Part shown: positions 1-9,040 of the stretch, in pieces
Layout of the letters: the number at the start of each line of letters is the position of its first letter
How positions within the stretch are numbered: position 1 is the first letter of the stretch
NCBI RefSeq assembly: GCF_900625095.1
Contig: NZ_LR130760.1
Coordinates: 1,791,455-1,855,454, forward strand
Length of the DNA stretch: 64,000 bases
DNA from: Acinetobacter ihumii
GTDB lineage: Bacteria > Pseudomonadota > Gammaproteobacteria > Pseudomonadales > Moraxellaceae
Reading direction: 5' to 3'
Translations under genes and position numbers: made by a program
The notes under the pieces: model-generated
Databases searched by the model: none
What the model was told of the DNA's origin: nothing
The model's input: only the letters and a program-made list of their open reading frames with translations

Positions 1-1
1 C

Positions 2-529
2 ACGCTCTGGCAACAGGATGGCAAATTACATGGTGACAATACTGATGGACAAGGTTTGGTGGATGCCATTTTAGCTTTGAACTGGTCCTTGCAAGATGCA
101 CGTATCCTCATTCTTGGGGCAGGCGGTGCAACACGAGGGGTGATTTATCCACTGGTGAAAGCAGGAGCCAAACAAATCGTGATTGCCAATCGGACTTTAC
201 AACGTGCGCAGCAATTGCAGTCAGATTTAAAAGGTGCTGTCCCTGAAGTTGAACTTCAAGTAATGGAACTTACAGCACTGAGCGGTGAGTTTGATCTGGT
301 CATTAATGCGACTTCAGCCAGCTTAACGGGCGAAGCACTGAGTTTACCGCCTGAACTTAAATTTCATCACGCCTATGAAATGGCATACGGAAAGCCTTCT
401 ACTTTTATCGATCAGGCTAAAGCCCGTGGTGTTCCTCATACCGAAGGATTTGGCATGCTGGTGGGACAAGCCATAGAAGCTTTTTCAATCTGGCATGGAG
501 TCAAACCAGAACTTAAAGATTTTCTTTAA
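2..529 (+). CDS. aroE: Shikimate dehydrogenase (NADP+), C-terminal part
   Basis: This enzyme reduces 3-dehydroshikimate to shikimate in the cytoplasmic chorismate pathway. The frame is open from the left window edge, so the N-terminal catalytic domain lies outside. The visible part starts with the substrate-site motif NTDGQG. It continues into a Rossmann NADP domain with GAGGATRG and the NADP-phosphate binding cluster ANRTLQRA. The C-terminal region carries GFGMLVGQA, the conserved helix that packs over the active site. The reading frame is intact to its stop. A hairpin follows at once, so this is probably the last gene of its transcript. The quinate/shikimate dehydrogenase paralogue YdiB is the only realistic alternative; the NRT motif favours AroE. 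Confidence 0.95.
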   Translation, partial: TLWQQDGKLHGDNTDGQGLVDAILALNWSLQDARILILGAGGATRGVIYPLVKAGAKQIVIANRTLQRAQQLQSDLKGAVPEVELQVMELTALSGEFDLVINATSASLTGEALSLPPELKFHHAYEMAYGKPSTFIDQAKARGVPHTEGFGMLVGQAIEAFSIWHGVKPELKDFL

Positions 530-537
530 TCAAAATC

Positions 538-562
538 ACCTGTCACAACAAATGTGACAGGT
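538..562 (+). terminator. Hairpin downstream of aroE
   Basis: A perfect 9-bp inverted repeat (ACCTGTCAC / GTGACAGGT) with a 7-nt loop begins 9 nt after the aroE stop. The following T-run is poor (attctagcttt), so it may be a weak or Rho-assisted terminator. Confidence 0.55.
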
Positions 563-728
563 ATTCTAGCTTTATCACATTTACAGCATGTTGAAGAGTG
601 ATCAGCTATAACACACCTGTCCAGATCATTCGTAACTGATATACATCATAAGGAAGTTGTGTCAAACCCTGAACCGATGCCTGTATCAATTTTACTGATC
701 TACATCTAAAAAAGTCTGAACTAAAATT

Positions 729-824
729 TTATTGGTCTGGATTGATTTTAATGACATCCGGCGTGCAGGCTAAAAGACTTAAAGCAAGTACACAATAAGT
801 TAAATATTTTAAACGAAGCCTCAT
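729..824 (-). CDS. Very small putative lipoprotein (31 aa)
   Basis: The minus strand holds a complete 31-codon ORF in an otherwise gene-free 530-nt gap. It starts with ATG at 824, preceded at good spacing by AAGGTG. The product has a basic start (MRLRLKY), a hydrophobic core and a textbook lipobox LLAC, and then only about 11 mature residues (TPDVIKINPDQ). That arrangement predicts signal peptidase II processing and a diacylated mini-lipoprotein. I do not recognise a family; the size recalls entericidin or LptM-type small lipoproteins, but the mature part matches neither. It is transcribed away from the acyl-CoA dehydrogenase gene. Chance ORFs of this length are common, so the call rests on the lipobox plus the ribosome binding site. 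Confidence 0.5.
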   Translation of the reverse strand: MRLRLKYLTYCVLALSLLACTPDVIKINPDQ

Positions 825-1061
825 GCTTTACACCTTTAATATAATGATGGTTACGAGTTAAATAAAACTGTTTTTTAACTAGACAATAGCTTTAGACTGT
901 ATTTAAAAATGCTCAGATCGCGTTTGTCATACACGACAAAATTCGCTTTTCTGACATTTTTTTCATAGATGAGTATCAATGCATTTTTCCCCATGACTAG
1001 GAATAATCCAGATCATCGATACAGATAATCCAGAACTATTTCTAAATTAGGATTAAAGATT

Positions 1062-2885
1062 ATGCCAGCGTATAAAGCCCCGCTCCGTGACATTCGTTTC
1101 TTGATGAATGAAGTATTTGACTATGCTTCTCACTACAAAACACTTTCTAACGGTGAAAATGCCGACGCAGATACAGTCGATATGATCCTTGAAGGTGCTG
1201 CTGATTATTGTGAAAATGTACTTTCACCTCTTAACCAATCGGGTGATGAAGAAGGCTGTCATTTTGACAATGGTGAAGTAAAAACACCAAAAGGCTTTAA
1301 AGAAGCTTATGATCAGTTCGTACAAGGCGGCTGGCAAGGTCTGTCTTATCCAGAAGAATTTGGCGGTCAAGGCTTGCCAATGTCTTTGAACCTCATCAAA
1401 TCTGAAATGATGGGAACAGCAAACTGGTCATTTACCATGTATCCCGGTTTGAGCATGGGTTGTATGAATACCATCATGCAATTTGGTACAGATGAACAAA
1501 AAGCGACTTACATGCCGAAACTGGTTGAAGGCACTTGGTCTGGCACTATGTGTTTGACTGAGCCTCAGTGTGGTACAGATTTAGGTCAAGTCAAAACCAA
1601 AGCAGAACCACAAGCAGATGGCACTTATAAGATTTCAGGGACTAAAATCTTTATCTCAGCGGGTGAACATGATTTAACGGACAATATCATTCATATTGTG
1701 CTTGCTCGTCTTCCAGATGCACCAGCAGGTACACGTGGTATTTCATTGTTTATCGTACCGAAATTCATCCCCACGGCGGATGGCGGTGTAGGTGAACGTA
1801 ATGGCGTGGTGTGTGGTTCAATTGAACACAAAATGGGGATTAAAGCCTCTGCCACTGCGGTCTTGAATTTTGACGGTGCAACAGGTTATCTCATCGGTGA
1901 AATCAACAAAGGTTTACACGCGATGTTTACCTTTATGAACACTGCCCGTATTGGTACAGCGGTTCAAGGGATTGCTCACGCGGAATTATCATTCCAAGGG
2001 GCGCTACCATATGCCAAAGACCGTATGTCAATGCGTGCACTTTCAGGTAAAAAAGATCCAGATAAAGTTGCAGATGCCATTATTCACCATGCCGATGTAC
2101 GTCGTATGTTGTTAACTCAAAAAGCGATTGCGGAAGGTGGTCGTTCAATGATTTATCATGCAGCACAGCTTGCAGATAAAATGACCGATGCTTTAATTAC
2201 AGGTGATCAGGCAAAATTTGAAGATTACGATGACAAACTTGGTTTCTTCACCCCAATTCTAAAAGGCTTCTTGACTGAGCTTGGTTTGGAAGCGGCCAAT
2301 CATGGTATGCAAGTGTACGGTGGTCACGGCTATATCCGCGAATGGGGTATGGAACAAATTGCACGTGATGCCCGTATTGCAACACTTTATGAAGGTACAA
2401 CAGGTGTACAAGCACTCGATTTGATTGGTCGTAAAGTGTTGTTGTCTTCTAAAGGTAAAGTGGTTCGTGACTATACTGCTGAAATTTTGAAATTCTGTGG
2501 TCGTCATGCCCGTAATAAATACCTTCGTCGTTTTGCATGGGACTTAACCAAGCTTTGCGCACAATGGAATACCCTAACCGTTCGTATTATGCTGGCTGCG
2601 CGTAAAGATCGTGACATCGTATCGTCTGCATCAGTCGATTATTTGATGTTCTCTGGTTATGTCATGATGGCTTTCTTCTGGGCCCAACAAGCCGTGATTG
2701 CTTCTGAAAAACTGGAAGCAGGCGACGGTAAAGAAACACCTGAGTTCTATAAAGCGAAGATCAAAGTCGCTGACTTCTATTTTGATCGCTTATTACCACG
2801 CGCTCAAGGTCATGCAGAATCAATGGTTACACCATCTCGCACATTGACCTCTTTGGCTTCAGAACATTTTAGCTTTGACTACTAA
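1062..2885 (+). CDS. Acyl-CoA dehydrogenase, long form with C-terminal extension
   Basis: This FAD enzyme introduces the trans-2 double bond into acyl-CoA thioesters. The 607-residue product has the helical N-terminal domain, then the FAD-contact segment MCLTEPQCGTDLG and the KIFISAGEHD strand of the middle domain. The C-terminal helical domain contains YEGTTGVQALDLIGRK, whose Glu (about residue 443) is the expected catalytic base. A further 120 or so residues after this motif define the 600-residue subclass found in fatty-acid-degrading Acinetobacter and Pseudomonas. The start ATG follows AGGATTAAAGATT. The gene stands alone between a small lipoprotein gene and a bidirectional terminator. 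The chain length or aromatic nature of the substrate cannot be read from the sequence. Confidence 0.9.
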   Translation: MPAYKAPLRDIRFLMNEVFDYASHYKTLSNGENADADTVDMILEGAADYCENVLSPLNQSGDEEGCHFDNGEVKTPKGFKEAYDQFVQGGWQGLSYPEEFGGQGLPMSLNLIKSEMMGTANWSFTMYPGLSMGCMNTIMQFGTDEQKATYMPKLVEGTWSGTMCLTEPQCGTDLGQVKTKAEPQADGTYKISGTKIFISAGEHDLTDNIIHIVLARLPDAPAGTRGISLFIVPKFIPTADGGVGERNGVVCGSIEHKMGIKASATAVLNFDGATGYLIGEINKGLHAMFTFMNTARIGTAVQGIAHAELSFQGALPYAKDRMSMRALSGKKDPDKVADAIIHHADVRRMLLTQKAIAEGGRSMIYHAAQLADKMTDALITGDQAKFEDYDDKLGFFTPILKGFLTELGLEAANHGMQVYGGHGYIREWGMEQIARDARIATLYEGTTGVQALDLIGRKVLLSSKGKVVRDYTAEILKFCGRHARNKYLRRFAWDLTKLCAQWNTLTVRIMLAARKDRDIVSSASVDYLMFSGYVMMAFFWAQQAVIASEKLEAGDGKETPEFYKAKIKVADFYFDRLLPRAQGHAESMVTPSRTLTSLASEHFSFDY

Positions 2886-2903
2886 GGGTAACTAGCCAGC
2901 TAA

Positions 2904-2929
2904 AAAAAGGATGCTTCGGCATCCTTTTT
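2904..2929. terminator. Bidirectional UUCG-loop terminator
   Basis: An 11-bp perfect stem (AAAAAGGATGC / GCATCCTTTTT) with a TTCG tetraloop sits between two convergent genes. A-rich and T-rich flanks make it a Rho-independent terminator on both strands. Confidence 0.93.
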
Positions 2930-2973
2930 AATTTCTCTTATTTTTGCTTTTTCAAATTCAATCAATATAAAAG

Positions 2974-3657
2974 CTAAGGCAATTTGGTCAGCACACGTGC
3001 TTTTTGAGGCAAAATAAATTGCTCCCCCAAATTCTTGCGATTTTGACCATTTTCAACATGAATGATTTTATCCAAATTGGCTTTTAAATGATTCGCATCG
3101 ATAATTTTAAAATACAGTTTTCCGCCATCAAATAAGGTCAATATAATTTCTTTGTGCTGTGCATCAAATGCCCAGCGATCTGGCTCATAGTTTTTGGTGT
3201 TTTGGCGCTCATCAATACTGATACGTCCTAAACTTACTCGCTTCCGATAAGCTGTTCCGTCTGCCAATAAACTCAGAACATAATCAATTTGTCCTTCTGA
3301 CTCTTTGCAAAGCGCAACTGGATCACTACAAGGCACATGCACATGATAACGACCCACATATTTCATGGCATTCACAGGAAGTGGCGCCGCCGGATTATTT
3401 GTAACTTCAGTGCTTTCAGCAGGCAGCATCGATTGACCCGCAACATCAGCCAGTTTATTGCCCTCTTGCGGTTGGTCAGTTGGAGTTGCTTGATTAGGGA
3501 CAGACGCCGCAGAAATCTTTTCATCCTGTTCCGCCAGTTTGCTGCTATCGGATGAATGACGATCACAGGCAGATAAAGCCGCACTTAAAATCATTACAAT
3601 ACACAGACGGTTGTAGGCAGTAGATGGGGGAGCTGAGAGAAATTTAAGCTTAATCAT
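2974..3657 (-). CDS. Putative lipoprotein, NlpE-like C-terminal domain possible
   Basis: The 227-residue product has a long N-region, a hydrophobic stretch and the lipobox LSAC with Cys31, so it should be lipidated. Residues 32-95 are a low-complexity Ser/Gln/Pro/Ala linker, typical of tethered envelope proteins. From about residue 98 a compact domain begins with YVGRYHVHVPCSDPVALC, followed by a DGTAY turn. That arrangement loosely resembles the NlpE/copper-homeostasis barrel (GxLPCADC...DGTY), but the cysteine spacing differs, so the family call is tentative. The gene converges on the acyl-CoA dehydrogenase gene across a shared terminator. Its function is unknown. Confidence 0.72.
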   Translation of the reverse strand: MIKLKFLSAPPSTAYNRLCIVMILSAALSACDRHSSDSSKLAEQDEKISAASVPNQATPTDQPQEGNKLADVAGQSMLPAESTEVTNNPAAPLPVNAMKYVGRYHVHVPCSDPVALCKESEGQIDYVLSLLADGTAYRKRVSLGRISIDERQNTKNYEPDRWAFDAQHKEIILTLFDGGKLYFKIIDANHLKANLDKIIHVENGQNRKNLGEQFILPQKARVLTKLP

Positions 3658-3954
3658 AGAAAATATTGTTCACCATTTCTCTCATAATAAAAAAGTCCAT
3701 TTATCCCCCCGAACTTGATCTCATGATTGTTTTTCAGTTCACCATCAGTGGCTTGAAAAAATCATATTTTTGTAAGTTCATTAAACTGAATTTTTATCGA
3801 GTCTTGGACAGACTCAGTGCTTTTCTTTACATAAAATAACTTTTTTCTGGATTTAATGCCTTTAAAGCAGTCAATTGATTCCCCATTTAAAAAATAACAC
3901 ATGAAAAATTCGAAAAAATTTCATGTCATATTTATTTTTGAGGAGATGTTATCG

Positions 3955-4221
3955 ATGGCCAATTCTGGTTTATATCGTTCAAACCGACAACATATGATCG
4001 CCGGTGTCATGGGCGGTATTGCTGAACGTTTTGGTTGGAACGCAAATTTGCTACGGCTTATTTTTGTGATTGTATCGCTTATGAGTGCAGCTTTTCCTGG
4101 CATTTTGGTTTACCTGATTTTATGGTTAATTATGCCGAAACAGAATCAACGACTGGACTATACATCAGGTTATTCACAATCGATGCGTACTGTTCAAGAA
4201 GAACAGCGTAGTAAACGCTAA
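3955..4221 (+). CDS. PspC-domain inner membrane protein
   Basis: The 88-residue protein is essentially one PspC domain: GLYRSNRQHMIAGVMGGIAERFGW is the family signature core, followed by a hydrophobic helix ending in YLILWLIMP. PspC proteins act in phage-shock/envelope-stress sensing in enterobacteria. A stand-alone short version like this one, without pspA or pspB nearby, is usually of unknown role. The ATG at 3955 is chosen because GAGGAG lies 9-14 nt upstream; an upstream in-frame ATG at 3901 has no such site and would add a non-conserved leader. A strong terminator follows. Confidence 0.85.
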   Translation: MANSGLYRSNRQHMIAGVMGGIAERFGWNANLLRLIFVIVSLMSAAFPGILVYLILWLIMPKQNQRLDYTSGYSQSMRTVQEEQRSKR

Positions 4222-4252
4222 TCAGACATCATTTGACCTTGTCATTTTGGTC

Positions 4253-4296
4253 GCTACAGTTGTTATCCCCCTAAAACGCAACTGTAGCTTTTTTTT
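4253..4296 (+). terminator. Terminator after the PspC gene
   Basis: A perfect 10-bp stem (GCTACAGTTG / CAACTGTAGC) with a 16-nt loop is followed by eight or more T residues. Confidence 0.9.
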
Positions 4297-4324
4297 GTCT
4301 TCTACATTTGCTTTACGACTACGC

Positions 4325-4723
4325 TCAATCCACAAAGTGTTTTAAATTGTCTAACCGCTGTTGATATTGCTGCATAGGACAATATCCATACATGGGTGAA
4401 CCAATATAATCGCCTGCATTTTTGCATTCCTGATCCACATATTGTTTCCACAAACGCTGTGATTTCATAATGTCTTGATAACGTTCAGAACTCCCCTGTT
4501 CTTTAATTTTATCCAATAATTTTACAATTTGTGTTTCATAAGCTGCTTTCGCCTGCTGGCTACACACCTCCACGACAGCATTATTGATACTGGCTAACTG
4601 TTGTGTCTGTATGGTTTCATCAACACACTGGCTATATAGATCGGGTTCCTCCTGCTGTGCGTTGGCATAGGACACAGCAGTAATCATGCACAGAAAAAGT
4701 AATCTAATCTTATTATTCAGCAT
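4325..4723 (-). CDS. Secreted LprI-like (DUF1311) protein
   Basis: The 132-residue protein begins with a signal peptide that ends near ANA (residues 20-22). The mature part has spaced cysteines and the helical pattern RLWKQYVDQECKNAG...YCPMQQYQQRLDNL. This resembles the DUF1311/LprI domain, in which WxxYxxxxC is followed by a second Cys and an Arg-Leu helix. Characterised relatives inhibit host or bacterial lysozyme in the periplasm, but most members are uncharacterised. It is 11 nt downstream of the esterase gene on the same strand, so the two are probably cotranscribed. A second LprI-type gene lies at 61547-61915. Confidence 0.7.
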   Translation of the reverse strand: MLNNKIRLLFLCMITAVSYANAQQEEPDLYSQCVDETIQTQQLASINNAVVEVCSQQAKAAYETQIVKLLDKIKEQGSSERYQDIMKSQRLWKQYVDQECKNAGDYIGSPMYGYCPMQQYQQRLDNLKHFVD

Positions 4724-4734
4724 AGCTCATCCTT

Positions 4735-5703
4735 TTAACGCGCGTATTGTCTAAAAAAAGACCAAATTACTTGAGTCGCATCAAAACCCTCATCATGATG
4801 ATCAACTGTTGGCCAAACGTGTTGCCCTTGAGTCACATCATAAAGCACAACATCGGCTTTGCAGTTTAGACCTTTTTCAATCCTCAACATCGCAGTTTTC
4901 TGTACCAGCATATTCCCTTGACATTGATTGTTTGTTTTCCAATAGTTCATGGCATAAGTCACTGATTGGAACGACTGTTTTTGGGCTCTGGCAACAAAAT
5001 GGGTTGGACTCATACCTCCATGAAAAGGCACCACAGAATCCTGCTCACCATGAATCATTAAAATAGGGACAGGACTTTTTGCAGCAGTTTCATTTCCAAA
5101 TAATGCACCCGAAACTACAGCTACTGCTGCCAGTTGACTTCCCATGCTGATGGCTAGCTGATGCGCCAGCATCCCTCCATTTGAAAAGCCAACCATATAG
5201 ATTTTGTTATGATCTATTGGGGTATTTCGTGAAACATCTTTTAAAATTTGTTGAACAAATTCAAGGTCATTGACTTTCTTCTTCATGGCTTCGCCACAGC
5301 AGCCTTGTGCATTCCATGTGCCCATTCTGGCATTTGCACCTATACCCTGCGGCGCAATTAAAATAAAGTCTTGTTGCTCTGCCATGGTTTGCCAGCGTTT
5401 CATCATTTGACTGGCATTACCACCGCCTCCATGTAAGGCAATCACCACAGGTAAGTTATGTATTGTAGAAGAAGAAGCTGGCTCGTAAATTTGATACGTC
5501 CGCTGCATGCCATCGAAGTCTATTCGCCGTGTTGACTGTTGCACATGCTGCATCGTTATTCGTTGCTCAATTCTTTGTTTGATTTTCTCTGCTATAAAAC
5601 CATTGCCATCCCATGCGGCTTGTACGTATTGGCAAGAGATGCTTAAGGCAATGATGGAAGATGTTAAACTCAATGATTTCGCTGATTTTTTTATAGGAGT
5701 CAT
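4735..5703 (-). CDS. Secreted PHB-depolymerase/feruloyl-esterase-type hydrolase
   Basis: This is an alpha/beta-hydrolase of the LpqC / PHB-depolymerase esterase family, which cleaves polyester or phenolic ester bonds outside the cytoplasm. The oxyanion region is VVIALHGGGGNAS and the nucleophile elbow is GFSNGG (Ser about residue 174). The acid lies in MIHGEQDSVVPFHGG and the catalytic His near GQHVWP. CCGEA is a typical cysteine pair of the family. The ATG at 5703 is preferred: AGAGG precedes it, and the following 30 residues form a clean signal peptide (MTPIKK...VQA). Upstream ATG and TTG codons would add a non-hydrophobic leader. The substrate is not predictable. Confidence 0.85.
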   Translation of the reverse strand: MTPIKKSAKSLSLTSSIIALSISCQYVQAAWDGNGFIAEKIKQRIEQRITMQHVQQSTRRIDFDGMQRTYQIYEPASSSTIHNLPVVIALHGGGGNASQMMKRWQTMAEQQDFILIAPQGIGANARMGTWNAQGCCGEAMKKKVNDLEFVQQILKDVSRNTPIDHNKIYMVGFSNGGMLAHQLAISMGSQLAAVAVVSGALFGNETAAKSPVPILMIHGEQDSVVPFHGGMSPTHFVARAQKQSFQSVTYAMNYWKTNNQCQGNMLVQKTAMLRIEKGLNCKADVVLYDVTQGQHVWPTVDHHDEGFDATQVIWSFFRQYAR

Positions 5704-5817
5704 ATATTTGAGCCTCTGTGTCCCCTTTATCATGATATTCAATTTACGCTTAAATTCAGTAGAAAAGATGAAGTTTGATCTATGCTACTTTTTATTCATA
5801 AGAACTCGACAGAACCT

Positions 5818-5846
5818 TTGCCACTCTCCTTTAAAATCCTTATACT
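5818..5846 (+). promoter_or_regulatory. Sigma-70 promoter of glyQS
   Basis: TTGCCA and TATACT are separated by exactly 17 nt, 39 nt before the glyQ start. Both hexamers are near consensus and no other gene separates them from glyQ. Confidence 0.75.
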
Positions 5847-5884
5847 TGAACGCAATTTTTCTCTAATTTTTTAATGGATGCACC

Positions 5885-6871
5885 ATGAGTCGCGCCATAT
5901 CGCATATTGATACCTTTCAGGGCTTAATTCTTGCCCTACAAAACTATTGGGCAGAACAAGGCTGCGTGGTTTTACAACCTTATGACATGGAAATGGGCGC
6001 AGGAACTTTCCATACCGCAACCTTCTTACGTGCGCTTGGCCCTGAAACATGGAATGCCGCTTATGTACAACCTTCACGCCGCCCAAAAGATGGCCGCTAT
6101 GGTGAAAATCCAAACCGCTTGCAGCATTACTACCAGTTCCAAGTCGTACTCAAGCCAAACCCAGATAATATTCAACAGCTTTACCTAGACTCCCTCAAAG
6201 CAATTGGGATTGATACTTTGACTCATGATATTCGTTTTGTCGAAGACAACTGGGAATCTCCAACCCTCGGTGCTTGGGGCTTAGGCTGGGAAGTCTGGCT
6301 CAATGGTATGGAAGTCACTCAGTTTACTTACTTCCAGCAAGTCGGTGGGGTTGAATGTTACCCTGTCACAGGTGAAATCACTTACGGTCTTGAACGTTTA
6401 GCGATGTACCTTCAAGGGGTAGACTCGGTTTATGATCTGGTTTGGACCAAAGGTCAGTTTGGCACCGTGACTTATGGAGATGTGTTCCATCAAAATGAAG
6501 TGGAACAGTCCACCTATAACTTTGAATACGCGCCAGTCGATAAACTGTTTGAGTTGTTTGATTTTTATGAATCAGAAGCGGTTCGTTTAATAGACGCAAA
6601 ACTGTCTTTACCTGCCTACGAACAGGTAGTGAAAGCCTCGCATACCTTTAACTTACTCGATGCACGCGGTGCAATTTCTGTCACTGAGCGTCAACGTTAT
6701 ATTTTACGCGTACGTACTTTAGCCCGTGCTATTGCGCAAAGTTATGTTCAGGCACGTGCTGAACTCGGTTTCCCAATGGCAGAACCTCATTTACGTGATG
6801 AAGTTTTAGCTCAACTTAAAGCCCAAGCAGACAGTGATGCAGCCAAAGCACAAAAAGCGGAGAACAAATAA
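5885..6871 (+). CDS. glyQ: Glycyl-tRNA synthetase alpha subunit
   Basis: GlyQ is the catalytic class II subunit of the bacterial alpha2beta2 glycyl-tRNA synthetase. The 328-residue protein opens with [19 protein letters not shown] and contains the class II motif region around [21 protein letters not shown]. Motif 3 is recognisable as [13 protein letters not shown]. Length and sequence are typical of the family. The extreme C-terminus is a short Lys/Ala-rich tail. The stop codon overlaps the glyS start by one base (TAATG), which indicates translational coupling of the two subunits. A sigma-70 promoter lies 39 nt upstream. Confidence 0.98.
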   Translation: MSRAISHIDTFQGLILALQNYWAEQGCVVLQPYDMEMGAGTFHTATFLRALGPETWNAAYVQPSRRPKDGRYGENPNRLQHYYQFQVVLKPNPDNIQQLYLDSLKAIGIDTLTHDIRFVEDNWESPTLGAWGLGWEVWLNGMEVTQFTYFQQVGGVECYPVTGEITYGLERLAMYLQGVDSVYDLVWTKGQFGTVTYGDVFHQNEVEQSTYNFEYAPVDKLFELFDFYESEAVRLIDAKLSLPAYEQVVKASHTFNLLDARGAISVTERQRYILRVRTLARAIAQSYVQARAELGFPMAEPHLRDEVLAQLKAQADSDAAKAQKAENK

Positions 6872-8970
6872 TGAGTCAACATACGGTCTTATTTGAACTT
6901 GGCTGCGAAGAGTTGCCACCAAAAAGCTTAAAAACATTACGCGATGCATTACAGGCAGAAACCATCAAAGGTTTAACCGATGCAGGCTTAAACTTTGCAA
7001 GCGTTGAAGCGTATGCTGCACCACGTCGTCTTGCACTTAAAATTATAGATGTGGATGGTGCTCAAGCAGATACGCAAAAACGCTTTGATGGCCCTGCCCT
7101 GCAAGCGGCTTATGACAGCGAAGGTAAACCGACCAAAGCCCTTGAAGGCTTTATGCGCGGTCAAGGCATTGAAGCTGATCAAGTTTCAACCTTCCAAGCA
7201 GGAAAAGTTGAAAAAGTGTGTTATTACAAAGACATCAAAGGTCAAAGCCTTGATGAATTATTGCCGAACATACTACAAACAGCTTTGGACAATTTACCCA
7301 TTGCCAAACGCATGCGTTCCGCGGCAGAGCGTAACGAGTTTGTTCGCCCTGTCAAATGGATGGTTTTAATCAAAGATAGTGAAGTGATACCAGCAACAAT
7401 TCAAGGTTTAACTTCTGGTGTTAAAACAGAACAAGGTTTTGAGACAGGCAGGTATAGTTTAGGACACCGTTTTCATCATCCAGACATGGTTAAGATTGAA
7501 CATGCAAATGACTACTTAACCGTTCTTGAAAACGCTTATGTCATTGCTGACTTTGAAAAGCGTCAAGCTTTGATTCAAGACCAAGTCAAAACATTGGCAG
7601 ATGAAGTCAATGCCACTGCGATTGTCCCTGCTGACTTACTTGATGAAGTAACTGCACTGGTGGAATGGCCTATTGCACTACGCGCTACGTTTGAAGAGCG
7701 TTATTTGGCAGTTCCGCAAGAAGCCCTAATCACCACCATGCAGGATAACCAGAAATATTTCTGTTTGGTCGATGCTGAAGGCAAACTACAGCCGTATTTC
7801 ATTACTGTTTCCAATATTGAATCAAAAGATCCAACTCAAATTATTGAAGGTAATGAAAAAGTCGTACGTCCACGTTTGAGTGATGCAGAATTCTTTTTCT
7901 TACAAGATCAAAAACAACCACTGGCGAGTCGTAAAGATAAATTAGCCAATATGGTATTCCAAGCTGAATTAGGTACGCTTTGGGATAAATCTCAGCGTAT
8001 TGCCAAATTAGCCAGCCAAATTGCCACGTTAACGCAGGGTGACAGTGCTGCCGCAGAACAAGCTGGTCTTTTAGCAAAATGCGATTTAACTTCTGAATTG
8101 GTCGGTGAGTTCCCTGAATTACAGGGTACTGCGGGAACCTATTATGCACGTTTGGAAGGTTTACCAAGCGAAGTGGCAGATGCCATTGCTGAACAATATT
8201 TACCGCGTTTTTCAGGGGATGTGTTACCACAAACCCAAACGGGTACGGCACTCGCATTGGCAGATCGTTTAGATACTTTGGTCGGTATTTTTGGCATTGG
8301 TCAAGCACCCACAGGTTCAAAAGATCCGTTCAGCTTACGCCGTGCAGCCATTGGTGTATTGCGTCTATTGATCGAAAAAGAGTTAGATCTGCCATTGGTC
8401 GAACTCACTAAAATTGCCTCTGAAAACTATCATGGCAAGTTACGTGAGCCAGTGAAAGCGCAGCATGAAGCATTGAACTTTATCGAAGCACGTTACCGCG
8501 CGATGTATGAAGATCAAGGCGTTGCCATTGATGTGATTCAGTCTGTTCAGGCCTTATCACCAAAATCACCACTGGACTTTGATCATCGTGTTAAAGCCGT
8601 TAATCACTTTAAAACCTTGCCAGAAGCACAAGCTTTAGCGGCTGCCAATAAGCGTGTTGCCAATATCTTGGCGAAAGAAGGTCAGATTGTCGGTGAAGTA
8701 GATGCAAATCTATTGATTGAAGATGCTGAAAAAGCGTTATTTGCTGCATTGCAAACAGTGACTCCAGTGGTACAGCCATTGCTTGAAGCGCATAACTATA
8801 CCGATGCATTGTCACAATTAGCGTCTTTACGTGAACCGATTGATGCGTTCTTTGATAGCGTTATGGTGATGGCAGAAGACCCTCAATTGAAAGCCAACCG
8901 TTTGCGTTTACTAGCACAGTTACGTGGTTTATTTACTGCGATTGCGGATGTAAGTATGTTGCAGGGTTAA
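6871..8970 (+). CDS. glyS: Glycyl-tRNA synthetase beta subunit
   Basis: GlyS provides tRNA binding and recognition for the heterotetrameric synthetase. The 699-residue product has the B3/4-like N-terminal region ([14 protein letters not shown]), the conserved FVRPVKWMV and MQDNQKYF segments, an HD-like domain ([28 protein letters not shown]) and a C-terminal anticodon-binding DALR-like helical region. It starts on the last base of the glyQ stop. The 3' end is followed within about 30 nt by a hairpin terminator that also contains a candidate promoter for the next gene. Confidence 0.98.
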   Translation: MSQHTVLFELGCEELPPKSLKTLRDALQAETIKGLTDAGLNFASVEAYAAPRRLALKIIDVDGAQADTQKRFDGPALQAAYDSEGKPTKALEGFMRGQGIEADQVSTFQAGKVEKVCYYKDIKGQSLDELLPNILQTALDNLPIAKRMRSAAERNEFVRPVKWMVLIKDSEVIPATIQGLTSGVKTEQGFETGRYSLGHRFHHPDMVKIEHANDYLTVLENAYVIADFEKRQALIQDQVKTLADEVNATAIVPADLLDEVTALVEWPIALRATFEERYLAVPQEALITTMQDNQKYFCLVDAEGKLQPYFITVSNIESKDPTQIIEGNEKVVRPRLSDAEFFFLQDQKQPLASRKDKLANMVFQAELGTLWDKSQRIAKLASQIATLTQGDSAAAEQAGLLAKCDLTSELVGEFPELQGTAGTYYARLEGLPSEVADAIAEQYLPRFSGDVLPQTQTGTALALADRLDTLVGIFGIGQAPTGSKDPFSLRRAAIGVLRLLIEKELDLPLVELTKIASENYHGKLREPVKAQHEALNFIEARYRAMYEDQGVAIDVIQSVQALSPKSPLDFDHRVKAVNHFKTLPEAQALAAANKRVANILAKEGQIVGEVDANLLIEDAEKALFAALQTVTPVVQPLLEAHNYTDALSQLASLREPIDAFFDSVMVMAEDPQLKANRLRLLAQLRGLFTAIADVSMLQG

Positions 8971-8983
8971 GCCTTTAAGATTA

Positions 8984-9012
8984 TTGATTTTTTAAATAAA
9001 CCTCGCTATAAA
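8984..9012 (+). promoter_or_regulatory. Candidate promoter of the cyclase gene, inside the glyS terminator region
   Basis: TTGATT at 8984-8989 and TATAAA at 9007-9012 are spaced by 17 nt. The -10 element falls in the loop of the glyS terminator hairpin, and transcription would begin about 20 nt before the cyclase ATG at 9041. Confidence 0.55.
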
Positions 9013-9030
9013 TTAGTGGGGTTTATTTTT
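8998..9030 (+). terminator. glyS terminator hairpin
   Basis: The arms AAACCTCGC and GTGGGGTTT pair over 9 bp with two G-T wobbles and are followed by TTTATTTTT. Only ten bases then separate it from the next start codon. Confidence 0.7.
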
Positions 9031-9040
9031 GGAATAACTA

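Noticed and set aside
5507..5866. 119-codon plus-strand ORF upstream of glyQ
   Set aside because: It is antisense to the esterase signal peptide and N-terminus and contains the glyQ promoter; no ribosome binding site.
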